The notes beneath the pieces are model-generated. The model saw only the letters and a list, made by a program, of their open reading frames with translations, had not been told where the DNA came from and did no database searches. The translations under genes and the position numbers were made by a program. Positions 5,189-5,784 of a stretch of 5,784 bases of DNA are shown piece after piece. The DNA is from UBA5972 sp964466385 (GTDB lineage Bacteria; Pseudomonadota; Alphaproteobacteria; Rhodobacterales; Rhodobacteraceae), in NCBI GenBank assembly GCA_964466385.1, contig CAYXNM010000157.1, positions 1 to 5,784 on the forward strand, given 5' to 3'. The stretch's first letter is position 1; every line of letters starts with the position of its first letter.

Positions 5189-5784
5189 GTTGTGCTGAGA
5201 CTTTTTTTGACTATGCCCTGCGCTCGGTCGGCGTTGGTGCGCGGTTGTTGCCAAAGGCCGATATCACGCTTTGCGAACAATTCGTTCTGATCGGCTCGGG
5301 CCTTGTCTGGAACGTTTATTTTGCCTTGCTCGCAACAGCGGGCGGTTTTTTCTTTGCGACCGCCGTGGCAGTTGCGCGTGCCAGTGATAATTGGATGATC
5401 TCGCGCCCGGCGCGGTTATTTATCTTTGTCATTCGCGGCTCACCCCTGTTTATCCAGTTTTTCATTGCTTATGAAAGTTTCGTTCTGATCCCCAAACTCG
5501 GGTTTGATCTGCATTTGGGGTTTGCGGACATCACGGTTGAAACCCGCTGGCTGACCAAGGCGTGGCTGGGCGCGTTAATCGTTTTATTCCTGAATACCTC
5601 GGCCTATTCGGCCCAGATATTTTATGGCGCCTTGATGTCGGTTCCAAAGGGCGACATCGAGGCCGCGGATTCGCTTGGGATGTCAGGATTCCGCAAGTTT
5701 CGGCGCGTGGTCTTCCCCTCGATGCTGCGGTTGGCCTGGCCGTCCTACACGAACGAGGCGATCTTTATGTTTCACGCAACCGCG
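5185..5784 (+). CDS. Second amino-acid ABC permease (HisM/HisQ type), 3' end outside window
   Basis: The frame opens at the ATG at 5185 (MSCAETFFDYALRSVGVGAR) and stays open for 200 codons to the last base, so the C-terminus is missing. It has an N-terminal periplasmic-type extension of about 35 residues with C3 and C30. A first membrane segment lies at about 38-65, then RGSPLFIQFFIAYESFVLIP with the family RGSP element (about 85-105), a loop, and a third segment at about 128-150. The EAA loop is complete: DIEAADSLGMSGFRKFRR, ending VVFPSM. It forms the heterodimeric pore with the preceding permease, whose stop codon it overlaps. A GGGGG run (5173-5177) seven bases upstream may assist initiation. 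The last one or two membrane segments should lie just downstream. Confidence 0.95.
   Translation, partial: MSCAETFFDYALRSVGVGARLLPKADITLCEQFVLIGSGLVWNVYFALLATAGGFFFATAVAVARASDNWMISRPARLFIFVIRGSPLFIQFFIAYESFVLIPKLGFDLHLGFADITVETRWLTKAWLGALIVLFLNTSAYSAQIFYGALMSVPKGDIEAADSLGMSGFRKFRRVVFPSMLRLAWPSYTNEAIFMFHATA

Noticed and set aside
4262..5254. 330-codon open frame on the minus strand across the first permease
   Set aside because: It is antisense to an unambiguous permease, with a Gln/Arg/His-rich sequence of shadow type and no known motif.

Overview
The window reads as a single amino-acid uptake and catabolism locus from a GC-rich, Gram-negative bacterium. It is most likely an alphaproteobacterium, plausibly Rhodobacterales-like. 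That placement is inferred from GC-rich coding DNA, the arginase plus ornithine cyclodeaminase route, and the style of the transporter. No rRNA or marker gene is present to confirm it.

Layout. An Lrp/AsnC-family regulator lies on the minus strand (24-497). A 116-base divergent control region (498-613) separates it from a plus-strand operon: arginase (614-1537), ornithine cyclodeaminase (1539-2594), a possible 45-codon small gene (2591-2728), a polar amino-acid ABC ATPase (2725-3498), a periplasmic substrate-binding protein (3534-4268), an inner-membrane permease (4325-5188) and a second permease (5185 onward) that runs off the window. The spacing is very tight: a 1-base gap between the two enzymes, ATGA or GTGA overlaps around the small ORF, and an ATGA overlap between the permeases. 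The only clear internal break is a strong terminator-like hairpin between the binding-protein and permease genes.

How the genes work together. The transporter would import arginine, ornithine or a related guanidino or opine compound. Arginase would split arginine into urea and ornithine, and ornithine cyclodeaminase would turn ornithine into proline and ammonium. Proline could then feed glutamate metabolism through PutA, and urea could go to urease; neither is in the window. The gene content resembles the opine (noc/occ) catabolic regions of Agrobacterium, but the regulator is Lrp/AsnC-type and no opine oxidase is visible.

The most interesting non-standard signals are four: a perfect 19-bp palindrome covering the regulator's own start codon, with related half-sites in the divergent region; the small ORF fitted exactly between ocd and the ATPase gene; cysteines in both permeases that fall only in predicted periplasmic parts; and a His at the arginase position where the animal enzyme has a substrate-binding Asn. 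I see no mobile element, CRISPR array, tRNA or rRNA. The system is a recognisable family combination, not an unknown one.
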